Notes: a model not told the origin generated them from the letters alone. A stretch of 7,203 bases of DNA from an uncultured Actinomycetes bacterium (GCA_903918595.1 CAIXFB010000028.1:1-7203), one strand, 5' to 3'. Positions 1-6,467 are shown, counted from the first letter of the stretch. Numbers and translations are program-made.

Positions 1-2079
1 ACCGGAACGGCATCGGGTAAGTCTCTGGCTTTCACGTTGCCGGTCCTGGCGGCACTCGAATCCAATCGTCGGGCTACCGCCCTCTACATCTCGCCCACAA
101 AGGCCCTCGCCGCAGATCAACTTCGATCACTGGAATCCCTGGGTTTGCCATGGCTGCGACCTGCCACCTACGACGGCGATACCCCGACCGATGAGCGCAC
201 ATGGGCCCGAGCGCACGCCAATTACCTGCTGACCAACCCAGACATGCTGCATCACTCGATGTTGCCGGGGCATGCACGTTGGGCGTCTTTCTTCAGGCAT
301 CTGGAATTCATCGTGGTTGATGAGTGCCATACATATAGAGGTGTGCTCGGTGCTCATATGAGCGCGGTGATTCGCCGGCTGCGCAGGGTTGCCGCCCACT
401 ACAAATCCCACCCGGTGGTCATCTGCGCATCAGCCACGATCGGTGAACCCGAGGTGGTGGCCTCCCGGTTGATCGGCGCTCCCGCAGTAGCGTTCACTGA
501 AGACACATCTGCATCCCCCGGCCGGACGATTGTCTTGTGGCAGCCGCCTGAAACAGAAGATGGACGACGCAGTGCCGTTGCCGAAGCGGCTCTTCTCCTT
601 CCGGAACTTGTTTTGGCAGATCGACAAACCCTGATCTTCGTACGCAGCCGTCGAGGCGCCGAGTTCGTAGCCAGCACCGCACACAATCAGCTCGCCCAGC
701 TTGCACCGGCTGCCGCTGCGCGTATCGCTTCTTACCGGGGTGGGTACTTGCCAGAAGAACGACGAGACCTTGAAGCGCGACTGCGATCACGTGACGTGCT
801 CGGGATCGCAAGCACATCTGCACTCGAGTTGGGTATCGACATCAGCGGGCTTGATGCAGTGATCACCGCTGGTTGGCCCGGTACCCGCGCATCGATCTGG
901 CAGCAATTCGGGCGGTGCGGTCGCGATGAGGAACCGGGGCTGGCGATTTTCATCGCGCGTGAAGATGCGCTCGACACGTACTTAGTGCATAACCCCGATG
1001 CACTTTTTGATGCACCCGTTGAAACAACGGTCTTTGATCCTGCTAATCCTTATGTGCTCAGCGCCCACCTATGCGCCGCCGCTGCCGAGGTCCCTCTGAC
1101 CAGTGCTGACATCGAGGATTGGTTTGGTCTCCCAGCGCTCAAGATCGTCGACGATCTCACCGAGACAGGCATGCTCCGCAAGCGGCCCAACGGCTGGTAC
1201 TGGACCAAACGCGAGCGCGCGAGCGATCTTGCGGATCTGCGCTCAACTGGCGGAGCCCCGATCCTGATCACCGAGCGCGGTACGGGGCGGCTCCTGGGAA
1301 CGGTTGATGCAGCGTCGGCTCACCAAATGGTGCATCCGGGCGCGGTGTATGTGCACCAGGGCCGCACCTACCTCGTGCATCAACTTGATCTTGACAACGA
1401 CGTTGCGATCGTGAGTGAAGAGGATCTTGAATACACAACGTTTGCTCGCGATATCAGCGATATCCGCGTGATCGACGTACTCGAGTCACGAATGCACGGT
1501 GATATTCGGGTGTGCACGGGGATGGTTGAGGTCACCTCGCGCACCGTTTCCTTTCAGCGCCGACACATCAACGGCACCAACCTTGGCGAAGTTGGTCTCA
1601 CGCTGCCAGAGCGAGCGCTCCATACGCGCGCGGTGTGGTGGCAAATTCCGGAAGGGGAATTCGCAGCCCTCAATATCGATTCCGAAGCAATCCCTGGCAC
1701 GGTTCATGCGATGGAGCACGCTGCCATTGGAATGCTGCCACTTTTTGCTACCTGCGATCGCTGGGACATTGGCGGGGTTTCCACCCGCATGCATCCCGAC
1801 ACCGGAATGCCCACGATCTTCATTTACGACGGTTTTCCTGGCGGTGCTGGATTCGCGGAGCACGGTTACCACCACACGCAGCAGTGGCTCGAGGCAACTC
1901 GAGACGTGGTGGCTTCATGCCGATGCGCAACCGGATGCCCCTCGTGCATTCAGTCACCGAAATGTGGCAACGGCAATGATCCTCTCGATAAAGCGGGATC
2001 AATCGCCTTACTCAATGTGCTCAGCGCAACTGATCCGAACTCAACCGAATCTCAAACAACCGATCATCCCGTTCACTGA
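1..2079 (+). CDS. DEAD/DEAH-box DNA helicase of the SftH/MrfA type with C-terminal DUF1998 region (5' truncated by window edge)
   Basis: The frame is open from base 1 and enters inside Walker A (TGTASGKS, codons 1-8), so the true start and the N-terminal part lie outside the window; a TTG at 37 is not a credible start because it falls after Walker A. Superfamily 2 motifs follow in order: TNPDMLH (codons 78-84), DECH box (107-110), SAT (144-146), a motif IV-like LIFVRSRRGAE (about 211-221), motif V STSALELGIDISG (271-283) and motif VI QQFGRCGR (301-308). The C-terminal half fits DUF1998 and ends in a cysteine cluster CxCx3Cx2Cx5C (codons 640-655), likely a metal site. Relatives studied are mycobacterial SftH, a 3'-5' DNA translocase/helicase, and Bacillus MrfA, which acts in mitomycin damage repair; a DNA repair role here is inferred. 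The last 59 bases overlap the convergent gene on the other strand, with no intergenic terminator. The family is clear; the repair role is not proven. Confidence 0.95.
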   Translation, partial: TGTASGKSLAFTLPVLAALESNRRATALYISPTKALAADQLRSLESLGLPWLRPATYDGDTPTDERTWARAHANYLLTNPDMLHHSMLPGHARWASFFRHLEFIVVDECHTYRGVLGAHMSAVIRRLRRVAAHYKSHPVVICASATIGEPEVVASRLIGAPAVAFTEDTSASPGRTIVLWQPPETEDGRRSAVAEAALLLPELVLADRQTLIFVRSRRGAEFVASTAHNQLAQLAPAAAARIASYRGGYLPEERRDLEARLRSRDVLGIASTSALELGIDISGLDAVITAGWPGTRASIWQQFGRCGRDEEPGLAIFIAREDALDTYLVHNPDALFDAPVETTVFDPANPYVLSAHLCAAAAEVPLTSADIEDWFGLPALKIVDDLTETGMLRKRPNGWYWTKRERASDLADLRSTGGAPILITERGTGRLLGTVDAASAHQMVHPGAVYVHQGRTYLVHQLDLDNDVAIVSEEDLEYTTFARDISDIRVIDVLESRMHGDIRVCTGMVEVTSRTVSFQRRHINGTNLGEVGLTLPERALHTRAVWWQIPEGEFAALNIDSEAIPGTVHAMEHAAIGMLPLFATCDRWDIGGVSTRMHPDTGMPTIFIYDGFPGGAGFAEHGYHHTQQWLEATRDVVASCRCATGCPSCIQSPKCGNGNDPLDKAGSIALLNVLSATDPNSTESQTTDHPVH

Positions 2080-2854
2080 TCGTGAGCAGGCTGTTCCCAT
2101 CTGCGCTCCACGTAATTGCTTCTCCTTGCACCTGGAATGGCAACTCGATGGTGGACTGCAAGCTCCCCGGCGGTAATCCCCGGAAAACTCGCGCATCCAA
2201 GTAGTCACGCAGCACATACCGATCGCCTCGTGGAGAAACTGCCCCATCTGTGATGAGCCCTCCTTCGGATTGGATACGTCTGGCGACATTCACCCCAGAT
2301 GTCTTCAGTGCTTTCGGCAGCCGATACATCGCACCTGCTGCAAGCTTCTTCGTCACCAGCCACAGTTGCGTGGATCGTGGGTCAGCAAGGATCGTTTCTG
2401 CATCGTGGGAGCCGTCGCTGTAGCGCACGCGGTAGGTCACAGCCGCCTGTGTGCGGTTGCCTAACGTCTTCGGCTCACGAACTTGATGAATCCGAACTTC
2501 TGGCCAGTTCTGCCGGTTATCACCAATGTCGGCGAGCCATAGGACTGATCGACCCTTCGCATCGACCCCCGCAGCCATTGCTTCGAAATCCCGGGCTTGG
2601 ACTCCGCGCAGGTTGAGCTCGGCAACCACAGCACAGGTTTTTGTGCTGAGGCCATATACCCGCGCGGCATCTCCAGAATCGTTGTGCACCCACACCACGT
2701 CTGTGTGCCGGCGCGAGGTGGCCATGCCGCTGATTTCACTCAATCGCGGATCGGTGACCGTGCAGAGCGTTCGCTGTGAGGTGGCAGCCTGCGCACATGG
2801 AGCGGCCGTGATCAACAAGATCAGGCCGAGGAGAGCAGCGAGTGTGCGGGTCAC
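2021..2854 (-). CDS. Secreted beta-propeller-like protein of unknown function
   Basis: A 277-residue protein with an N-terminal signal peptide: Arg3, a hydrophobic core at residues 5-18, and a likely cleavage after AQA (residue 23). Cys20 does not sit in a lipobox, so it is probably released or wall-located rather than lipidated. The mature part has repeated blade-like patterns: SEISGMA, VWVHNDSGD, ARDFEAMAAG, LWLADIGDN, DAETILADP, ITDGAVSPRGDRY, QGEAITWSADGNSLLTISE. These resemble short WD40/NHL-like beta-propellers and secreted actinobacterial proteins of unknown function; no catalytic motif is recognised. The GTG start at 2854 overlaps the stop of the upstream 29-codon ORF (GTGA), which implies translational coupling. 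The 3' end overlaps the helicase coding region by 59 bp on the opposite strand. A calcium-binding or phytase/esterase-like role would be a guess. Confidence 0.88.
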   Translation of the reverse strand: MTRTLAALLGLILLITAAPCAQAATSQRTLCTVTDPRLSEISGMATSRRHTDVVWVHNDSGDAARVYGLSTKTCAVVAELNLRGVQARDFEAMAAGVDAKGRSVLWLADIGDNRQNWPEVRIHQVREPKTLGNRTQAAVTYRVRYSDGSHDAETILADPRSTQLWLVTKKLAAGAMYRLPKALKTSGVNVARRIQSEGGLITDGAVSPRGDRYVLRDYLDARVFRGLPPGSLQSTIELPFQVQGEAITWSADGNSLLTISERDDRLFEIRLSSDQLR

Positions 2855-2940
2855 ACCGACCAGAGTGCTGCAGCGAATACCGTGCTGACCATTGACACCA
2901 ACACAACCAAGGTCACAATTCTGCGGGTACGAGCACTCAT
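2851..2940 (-). CDS. Small single-span membrane peptide, 29 aa, translationally coupled to the secreted propeller gene
   Basis: Reading from the ATG at 2940 gives 29 residues: a basic N-terminus (MSARTRR), then one hydrophobic helix (IVTLVVLVSMVSTVFAAALW, residues 8-27) and SV. The longer frame back to 3087 enters the permease gene and reads as shadow sequence, so the internal ATG is the sensible start. A G-rich stretch (GGGTGGGGGG) lies immediately upstream and could act as a poor ribosome site. Its TGA overlaps the GTG of the next gene by 3 bases (GTGA). The layout (positive N-terminus, single helix, almost no tail) resembles tiny membrane proteins such as the Firmicute stressosome anchor Prli42, but homology cannot be claimed. 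Its expression is unproven. Confidence 0.55.
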   Translation of the reverse strand: MSARTRRIVTLVVLVSMVSTVFAAALWSV

Positions 2941-2991
2941 GCCCCCCACCCTATGCAAGATCACCCTTTGCAAGATGAGGGGCATGAGTGC
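2933..2991. repeat. 13-bp perfect inverted repeat around the start of the 29-aa ORF
   Basis: GCACTCATGCCCC (2933-2945) and GGGGCATGAGTGC (2979-2991) are exact reverse complements separated by 33 bases. In minus-strand RNA they would form a long stem whose 3' arm contains the AUG of the 29-aa ORF (2940), so a hairpin could hide the start codon. It lies between the permease stop and the small ORF. There is no following U-tract, so it is not a typical intrinsic terminator; it could instead be a protein-binding site. The repeat is certain; its function is inferred. Confidence 0.85.
2947..2976. repeat. Tandem 15-bp direct repeat, 2 copies
   Basis: CACCCTATGCAAGAT (2947-2961) is followed without a gap by CACCCTTTGCAAGAT (2962-2976), with 14 of 15 bases identical; the difference is at 2953 versus 2968. 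The pair lies in the loop of the 13-bp inverted repeat, directly upstream of the 29-aa ORF on the minus strand. It may be a paired operator or the product of replication slippage. Confidence 0.9.
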
Positions 2992-3005
2992 ACATGCGGG
3001 TAGGC

Positions 3006-4478
3006 CTACTTCAGGCCAAGCACCTGCTCGATCGGGTTGATCAGGAAATAGACCATGAACGCGATCGACACAACCCACATCAACCAATTGACCTCGCGTG
3101 CTTTGCCGAGGAAGAGCTTGATAACAACGAAGGCAACAAAGCCCGCGCCGATACCGTTTGTGATGGAGTAGGTGAACGGCATGATCGCGATGATCAAGAA
3201 CGCCGGGATGCCGATTTCGTAGTCGGTGAAATCAATGTGGCGGATTTGCGTCATCATCAAGAAGCCGACCACGACCAATGCGGGTGTTGCCGCCTCGTGC
3301 GGAATAATCGTCACGAGCGGTGAGAAGAACATCGCGATCAAGAACAATGCACCCGTCACCAGCGAGGCAATACCCGTACGAGCCCCCTCGCCGATGCCCG
3401 ACGCTGACTCAATGTATGAGGTGTTGCTCGAAGTTGAGGAAACACCGCCGGCGATCGCAGAGAGTGAATCAACGACGAGGATGGATTCGAAGTGCGGAAT
3501 CGTTCCGTCTTCCTCAAGGAGATCAGCCTCAGTAGCCAACCCAAATGCTGTGCCCATCGTGTCAAAGAAATCGCTCAACATGAGCGAGAAGATCGCCAGA
3601 ATCGCAGCGATGACACCAATCGCCTCGAAGCTGCCTAACAGGTTGAATTGGCCGAGGAGGCCGAGGTCAGGGCTACTGATCACTGATTCGGGCACGGCCG
3701 GAACGTTCAAACTCCAACCCAACTCATTCGCGACCGATCCGTCCGCACCGATTCGAGGACCGACACCGGCAACGATCTCAACGATGACCGCAAGCACCGT
3801 CGTCGCCAAAATTCCAATCAGAATGGCGCCACGGGTCTTGCGTGCAACGAGCACGATGGTGAGGAGTAGGCCGAAAATAAAGACGAACATTGGCCATCCG
3901 GCAAGTTGACCGAATGAACCGAAGGAGATGAGCGGAACGCCTGGACGCACGATACCTGCATCAACCAACCCGATAACGGTGATGAACAAACCAATGCCCA
4001 CACCGATCGCATACTTCAGTTGCTCGGGGACCGCGGTGAACACTGCAGAGCGAAAACCAGTCAGCACGAGCAACAGAATCAACACGCCCTCGATGACGAC
4101 CAAGCCCATTGCATCAGCCCAGGTCATTTGGGGCGCAAGCGTGAACGCAACGAATCCGTTCAGGCCGAGACCTGCTGCTACCGCCATCGGGAAACGACCG
4201 ATGGCACCCATCAGCATGGTCAGCAAGCCGGCGACAAGTGCGGTGGCCGCCGCGACCATCGTGATGGACTTCACGACGTCATCGGTATTACCGATGAACA
4301 TGCCGTTGACATCTTTAGCAGTGCCGATGATCAGTGGATTTAGCACCACGATGTAGGCCATCGTGAAGAACGTGACGAATCCGCCACGAATTTCACGGCT
4401 ATACGTTGAACCACGGGCTGAGAGGCTGAACCAGCGATCAAAGCCGCTTACAGGATTGGTGGAAACGGGAGTAGACAC
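3006..4478 (-). CDS. NCS2-family purine permease (AzgA type: adenine/guanine/hypoxanthine)
   Basis: A 490-residue, strongly hydrophobic multi-span protein of normal length for AzgA-type nucleobase:cation symporters, which import purine bases using the proton gradient. It carries the first-helix region RGGFVTFFTMAYIVVLNP (about 31-48), GLGLNGF (103-109), SDFFDTMGTAFGLA (302-315) and SSTSSNTSYIESASGIGEG (347-365). The Asn, Asp and Glu in these motifs match, by pattern, the residues that line the substrate site in AzgA. The GTG at 4478 is chosen because GGAGG (4483-4487) sits 4 bases upstream; the longer frame to 4514 adds 12 residues that do not look like the family. It is divergent from the DUF2530 gene. 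The exact base transported cannot be told. No purine riboswitch was recognised in the short leader. Confidence 0.96.
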   Translation of the reverse strand: MSTPVSTNPVSGFDRWFSLSARGSTYSREIRGGFVTFFTMAYIVVLNPLIIGTAKDVNGMFIGNTDDVVKSITMVAAATALVAGLLTMLMGAIGRFPMAVAAGLGLNGFVAFTLAPQMTWADAMGLVVIEGVLILLLVLTGFRSAVFTAVPEQLKYAIGVGIGLFITVIGLVDAGIVRPGVPLISFGSFGQLAGWPMFVFIFGLLLTIVLVARKTRGAILIGILATTVLAVIVEIVAGVGPRIGADGSVANELGWSLNVPAVPESVISSPDLGLLGQFNLLGSFEAIGVIAAILAIFSLMLSDFFDTMGTAFGLATEADLLEEDGTIPHFESILVVDSLSAIAGGVSSTSSNTSYIESASGIGEGARTGIASLVTGALFLIAMFFSPLVTIIPHEAATPALVVVGFLMMTQIRHIDFTDYEIGIPAFLIIAIMPFTYSITNGIGAGFVAFVVIKLFLGKAREVNWLMWVVSIAFMVYFLINPIEQVLGLK

Positions 4479-4482
4479 AATG

Positions 4483-4487
4483 CCTCC
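4483..4487 (-). promoter_or_regulatory. Ribosome binding site of the purine permease
   Basis: CCTCC on the plus strand reads GGAGG on the minus strand, followed by CATT and the GTG at 4478. The 4-base spacing is short, but this site decides the start against the upstream in-frame codon at 4514. Confidence 0.75.
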
Positions 4488-4538
4488 GACGAGAAAAGTT
4501 ACCGGTGGGACCATTCATCTGGTAGCCGAACGGGCCGA

Positions 4539-4544
4539 AGGTTA
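4539..4544 (-). promoter_or_regulatory. Candidate -10 element of the purine permease (TAACCT)
   Basis: On the minus strand TAACCT fits TAnnnT, about 60 bases before the permease GTG. A weak -35-like GATACA lies 17 bases upstream. It shares its TA with the plus-strand candidate TAGCGT, so the two would form a bidirectional promoter. An alternative -10, TAACTT, lies nearer the gene but would leave a leader of only about 12 bases. Prediction by eye only. Confidence 0.3.
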
Positions 4545-4548
4545 GCGT
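4543..4548 (+). promoter_or_regulatory. Candidate -10 element of the DUF2530 gene (TAGCGT)
   Basis: TAGCGT fits the TAnnnT pattern. Transcription would begin near 4556, giving a leader of about 31 bases that contains the AAGGAGA ribosome site. No good -35 is seen. It overlaps the minus-strand candidate at 4539-4544 by 2 bases. Confidence 0.3.
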
Positions 4549-4572
4549 CTGTAGAAGAATCTGTATCGAGAT

Positions 4573-4579
4573 AAGGAGA
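4573..4579 (+). promoter_or_regulatory. Ribosome binding site of the DUF2530 gene
   Basis: AAGGAGA lies 7 bases before the GTG at 4587. It is the clearest Shine-Dalgarno sequence in the window and fixes a GTG start. Confidence 0.85.
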
Positions 4580-4586
4580 ATTAATC

Positions 4587-4808
4587 GTGTCCCGTCACTA
4601 TGCCAGCGATGAAAATGCGCTCCTGCCCGTTGCGCTAGGCACCATTGCGTGGCTGGGATCCCTTGCGTATGTGACGGTTGTGACAGGTGTTGAACCAGTG
4701 CAGGGTCAGGTGTGGTGGTTTGCCGTCACCGTGATCGGATCACTCAGTGGAATTTTCGGACTCGTGTTTTTGCGGTGGCGAATGAAACGAAAGCGCGAAC
4801 GGGCCTAA
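4587..4808 (+). CDS. DUF2530-like small membrane protein
   Basis: A 73-residue protein with two predicted membrane helices (about residues 12-32 and 42-62) joined by a short polar loop, and a strongly basic C-terminus (RWRMKRKRERA). The GxxxW-rich first helix, the WW before the second helix and the final FLRWR pattern agree with DUF2530, an actinobacterial family of unknown function often found near NCS2 permeases. It starts at GTG 4587 behind a good ribosome site. It is divergent from the permease with 108 bp between the two starts, which suggests shared control. It converges on the DUF3027 gene with only 6 bp between stops. No function is known; the positive-inside rule predicts a cytoplasmic C-terminus. 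Confidence 0.88.
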   Translation: MSRHYASDENALLPVALGTIAWLGSLAYVTVVTGVEPVQGQVWWFAVTVIGSLSGIFGLVFLRWRMKRKRERA

Positions 4809-4814
4809 CCCTCT

Positions 4815-5567
4815 TTAGTCCTCGACAGGTACTGCTTCAGAGTGCGCGCCGCAGCCATATGCAAGTGAGACCATTCGGCCATCAGCGGGAGCTAAGGCAT
4901 TCGCACACACCCCAAACGCTTGACCCATGGGGCCACCGATCGTGAGTAGGAAACCGCAGGTGCCACACGACTCCGAGGCAGCGATGGCCATGGGCGCTTC
5001 AGGCCCAAAGTCGCCTTCATGCCAACGATCAGCGGCCTCATCGCGACCCATCACGGAAAGCACCCGGACCCGACCCAGCCCGATCTCCCATTCGCCTGGA
5101 GATAGTGGGGATTGGGATGCCACCGACTCGAGATCGTCCTCCGCCGTGAATCCGGCGGTGAGATCCAGCGGTGCCACAAGCCGAGCATCGTTCTCTGCGG
5201 TGGGCAGTACATCGCCGATCCCAAGATCACCCGGCAGCAACCGCTCGCTCCACGGAACCCACGGAGGAGCGATGAGCGCGCCATCGCCCGGCATGAGGAC
5301 AACGTCAGAAACGGTGATTGTTTTCGAGCGTGGAGCCCGAGCGACCGTGACCGCCCAGTGCCACCCGATGTATGCAGGGCTTGTGCACGCGAACAGGTGC
5401 GTTGCAAGCCGATCATCTTCCATTGCCATGCCGGTGTGCTCACCGACATATTCACCACCAGACTCGATGAGGGCAGCTTCGCGGGCAAGGTCAAGGGCAG
5501 CCGCGAGCGCTGGATCGGTCTTGAAGCTCGGGTCTGGGCTTTGGCTCACATCAGGATTGTGGCCCAC
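4815..5567 (-). CDS. DUF3027 family protein with a four-cysteine putative zinc motif
   Basis: A soluble protein of about 250 residues. Conserved DUF3027 features are visible: an N-terminal ALDLAREAA helix, VGEHTGM, THLFACTSPAYIGWHWAVTV, ARAPRSKTITVSDVVLMPG, APPWVPWSERLLPGDLG and a C-terminal CxxC-x16-C-x17-C motif (residues 201-239) with GVCAN and GCGAHSE, likely binding a metal. The function is unknown; the gene is typical of Actinobacteria and often lies beside cold-shock protein genes. The start is uncertain. ATG 5606 would add 13 residues, including a hydrophobic stretch (LTLPAVLSCFVV) unlike the family, and would overlap the divergent lipoprotein start. GTG 5567 gives the usual short N-terminus and leaves room for a promoter, but has no Shine-Dalgarno. 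The frame extending to 5711 is a shadow of the lipoprotein gene. Confidence 0.92.
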   Translation of the reverse strand: MGHNPDVSQSPDPSFKTDPALAAALDLAREAALIESGGEYVGEHTGMAMEDDRLATHLFACTSPAYIGWHWAVTVARAPRSKTITVSDVVLMPGDGALIAPPWVPWSERLLPGDLGIGDVLPTAENDARLVAPLDLTAGFTAEDDLESVASQSPLSPGEWEIGLGRVRVLSVMGRDEAADRWHEGDFGPEAPMAIAASESCGTCGFLLTIGGPMGQAFGVCANALAPADGRMVSLAYGCGAHSEAVPVED

Positions 5568-5591
5568 GACGAAGCAACTCAGCACGGCGGG

Positions 5592-5597
5592 TAGTGT
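5592..5597 (+). promoter_or_regulatory. Leaderless -10 element of the lipoprotein gene (TAGTGT)
   Basis: TAGTGT is followed by exactly 7 bases and then ATG at 5605, placing the predicted transcription start on the A of the start codon. No Shine-Dalgarno is present, which agrees with a leaderless mRNA. No good -35 is visible. Confidence 0.6.
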
Positions 5598-5600
5598 CAA
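5595..5600 (-). promoter_or_regulatory. Possible -35 element (TTGACA) for the DUF3027 gene
   Basis: A perfect TTGACA on the minus strand, 27 bases before GTG 5567. The best -10 at 17-base spacing is TTGCTT, which is poor. It overlaps the plus-strand TAGTGT by 3 bases. If active it supports the shorter DUF3027 start, because ATG 5606 lies upstream of it. Confidence 0.3.
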
Positions 5601-5604
5601 TGCC

Positions 5605-6066
5605 ATGCGCGCACGCTCACGCTTAGCCCTCGTCTCTCTTTCGCTGCTCAGTCTGGCTGCACTCGCTGGTTGCACAAAGCCAGCCCCGGGCGCAACCGTC
5701 TTCGCTAGCACGCATTCTCAGTACCGTGAAGCCTCGTGCTGGGCGTTCGAATCCGAAGCCCTTAACCCAGGTGAATGCGCCCAAGAAGTCATTGAACAGG
5801 CCCTCACCGGAGATGCGGTTTCTGAGATTCCCGTGATTCCTGGTCAGACGATCGGCATCAGCGTTGACCCCGTTGTCGCTGATCAGGGCTGGTATCCGGT
5901 TCTGGGCAACCAACGGCTCACTACTTCGCCAGTCACCACAACCTATTACCGGTTTGCCTACCCGGATCTTCAGTCCATTCCCGCCGATGGGCTTGCTCTG
6001 CAAATCGTCGCGGGCGCAGGTGAACAAACCCGCGGCATCTGGGTGTTCAAACTAGTGCAGGGCTAA
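5605..6066 (+). CDS. DUF2771-like lipoprotein
   Basis: A 153-residue protein with a lipoprotein signal peptide: basic MRARSR, a hydrophobic core, and the lipobox LAGC with Cys23 as the lipidated residue. The mature domain holds two further cysteines (Cys45, Cys58), a probable disulfide, then PVIPGQTIGISVDPVVADQGWYPV and a beta-rich C-terminus ending in GIWVFKLVQG. This matches DUF2771-type actinobacterial lipoproteins of unknown function, probably an extracytoplasmic Ig-like fold. ATG 5605 is chosen because it begins the signal peptide and sits 7 bases after TAGTGT; the frame is open much further upstream (to 4927), but only as antisense to DUF3027. It converges on the cold-shock gene with 7 bp between stops. 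Confidence 0.88.
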   Translation: MRARSRLALVSLSLLSLAALAGCTKPAPGATVFASTHSQYREASCWAFESEALNPGECAQEVIEQALTGDAVSEIPVIPGQTIGISVDPVVADQGWYPVLGNQRLTTSPVTTTYYRFAYPDLQSIPADGLALQIVAGAGEQTRGIWVFKLVQG

Positions 6067-6073
6067 CAGAGGT

Positions 6074-6457
6074 CTAAATATCTAGGTCGTTTGCGACCGC
6101 GTGCAATACAGCCGCAGTTTTTTGCGCCGTCGCATCAGTTGGGTACTTGCCTCGACGCAATTGATTAGAAACGTTGTCAAGAAGCTTGATCAGATCTTCA
6201 ATGATGATCGCGAGGTCTTCAGCGTCTTTGCGTGAACCCTTCACGACTGAGGCAGGCGCGCTCAGAATCGTCAGGTTCAAAACCTGCTTGCCACGACGGC
6301 CATCTACGACGCCGAACTCGACCTTGGTGCCCGGCTTCAGACTCGCTACTCCAGCGGGCAGCGTGGAAACGTGCACGAAGACATCGTCGCCCTCTTCAGG
6401 CGAGATGAATCCGAAGCCCTTTTCGGAGTCGTACCACTTCACTGTCCCGGTAGGCAC
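6074..6457 (-). CDS. Cold-shock domain protein with C-terminal helical tail
   Basis: A 127-residue protein. Residues 1-65 form a cold-shock domain: TGTVKWYDSEKGFGFI carries the RNP1-type KGFGFI (13-18) and VFVHV (26-30) is RNP2, so it should bind single-stranded nucleic acid. The remaining 60 residues are charged and probably helical (DLAIIIEDLIKLLDNV, then RRGKYP and AVLHAVANDLD), as in the longer actinobacterial CspB class (about 135 residues in mycobacteria) rather than the 67-residue CspA class. The GTG at 6457 gives the standard VPTGTVKWY start and has GAGG (6464-6467) 6 bases upstream; the GTG at 6469 would overlap that site. It probably acts as an RNA chaperone; whether cold induces it is unknown. 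Confidence 0.95.
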   Translation of the reverse strand: MPTGTVKWYDSEKGFGFISPEEGDDVFVHVSTLPAGVASLKPGTKVEFGVVDGRRGKQVLNLTILSAPASVVKGSRKDAEDLAIIIEDLIKLLDNVSNQLRRGKYPTDATAQKTAAVLHAVANDLDI

Positions 6458-6463
6458 GAAACG

Positions 6464-6467
6464 CCTC
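6464..6467 (-). promoter_or_regulatory. Ribosome binding site of the cold-shock gene
   Basis: GAGG on the minus strand lies 6 bases before GTG 6457 and overlaps the alternative GTG at 6469, so it decides for the shorter protein. Confidence 0.6.

Noticed and set aside
1499..2176. 225-codon plus-strand frame overlapping the helicase 3' half
   Set aside because: It is out of frame with the helicase, which keeps DUF1998 and its cysteine motif intact through 2079; there is no sign of a frameshift.
3003..3017. GGCCT/AGGCC hairpin over the permease stop codon
   Set aside because: It is only a 5-bp stem with no U-tract; chance occurrence is likely.
3226..3909. 227-codon plus-strand frame opposite the permease
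   Set aside because: It mirrors permease codons, has shadow-like composition and shows no recognisable motif; the permease is unambiguous.
4479..4586. Purine riboswitch in the permease leader
   Set aside because: The leader is at most about 100 bases and I could not find the conserved purine-aptamer junction or loop sequences.
4927..5604. Long plus-strand frame running in phase into the lipoprotein gene
   Set aside because: It is antisense to the well-conserved DUF3027 gene, has low-complexity Ser/Arg/Pro-rich composition, and the lipoprotein signal peptide clearly begins at 5605.
5568..5711. N-terminal extension of DUF3027 up to GTG 5711
   Set aside because: The added residues are Arg/Ala-rich antisense of the lipoprotein signal peptide and are not expected in the family.
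6085..6098. GGTCG-TTTG-CGACC hairpin near the end of the cold-shock gene as a terminator
   Set aside because: The stem is 5 bp, lies inside the coding region and has no U-tract in either direction.
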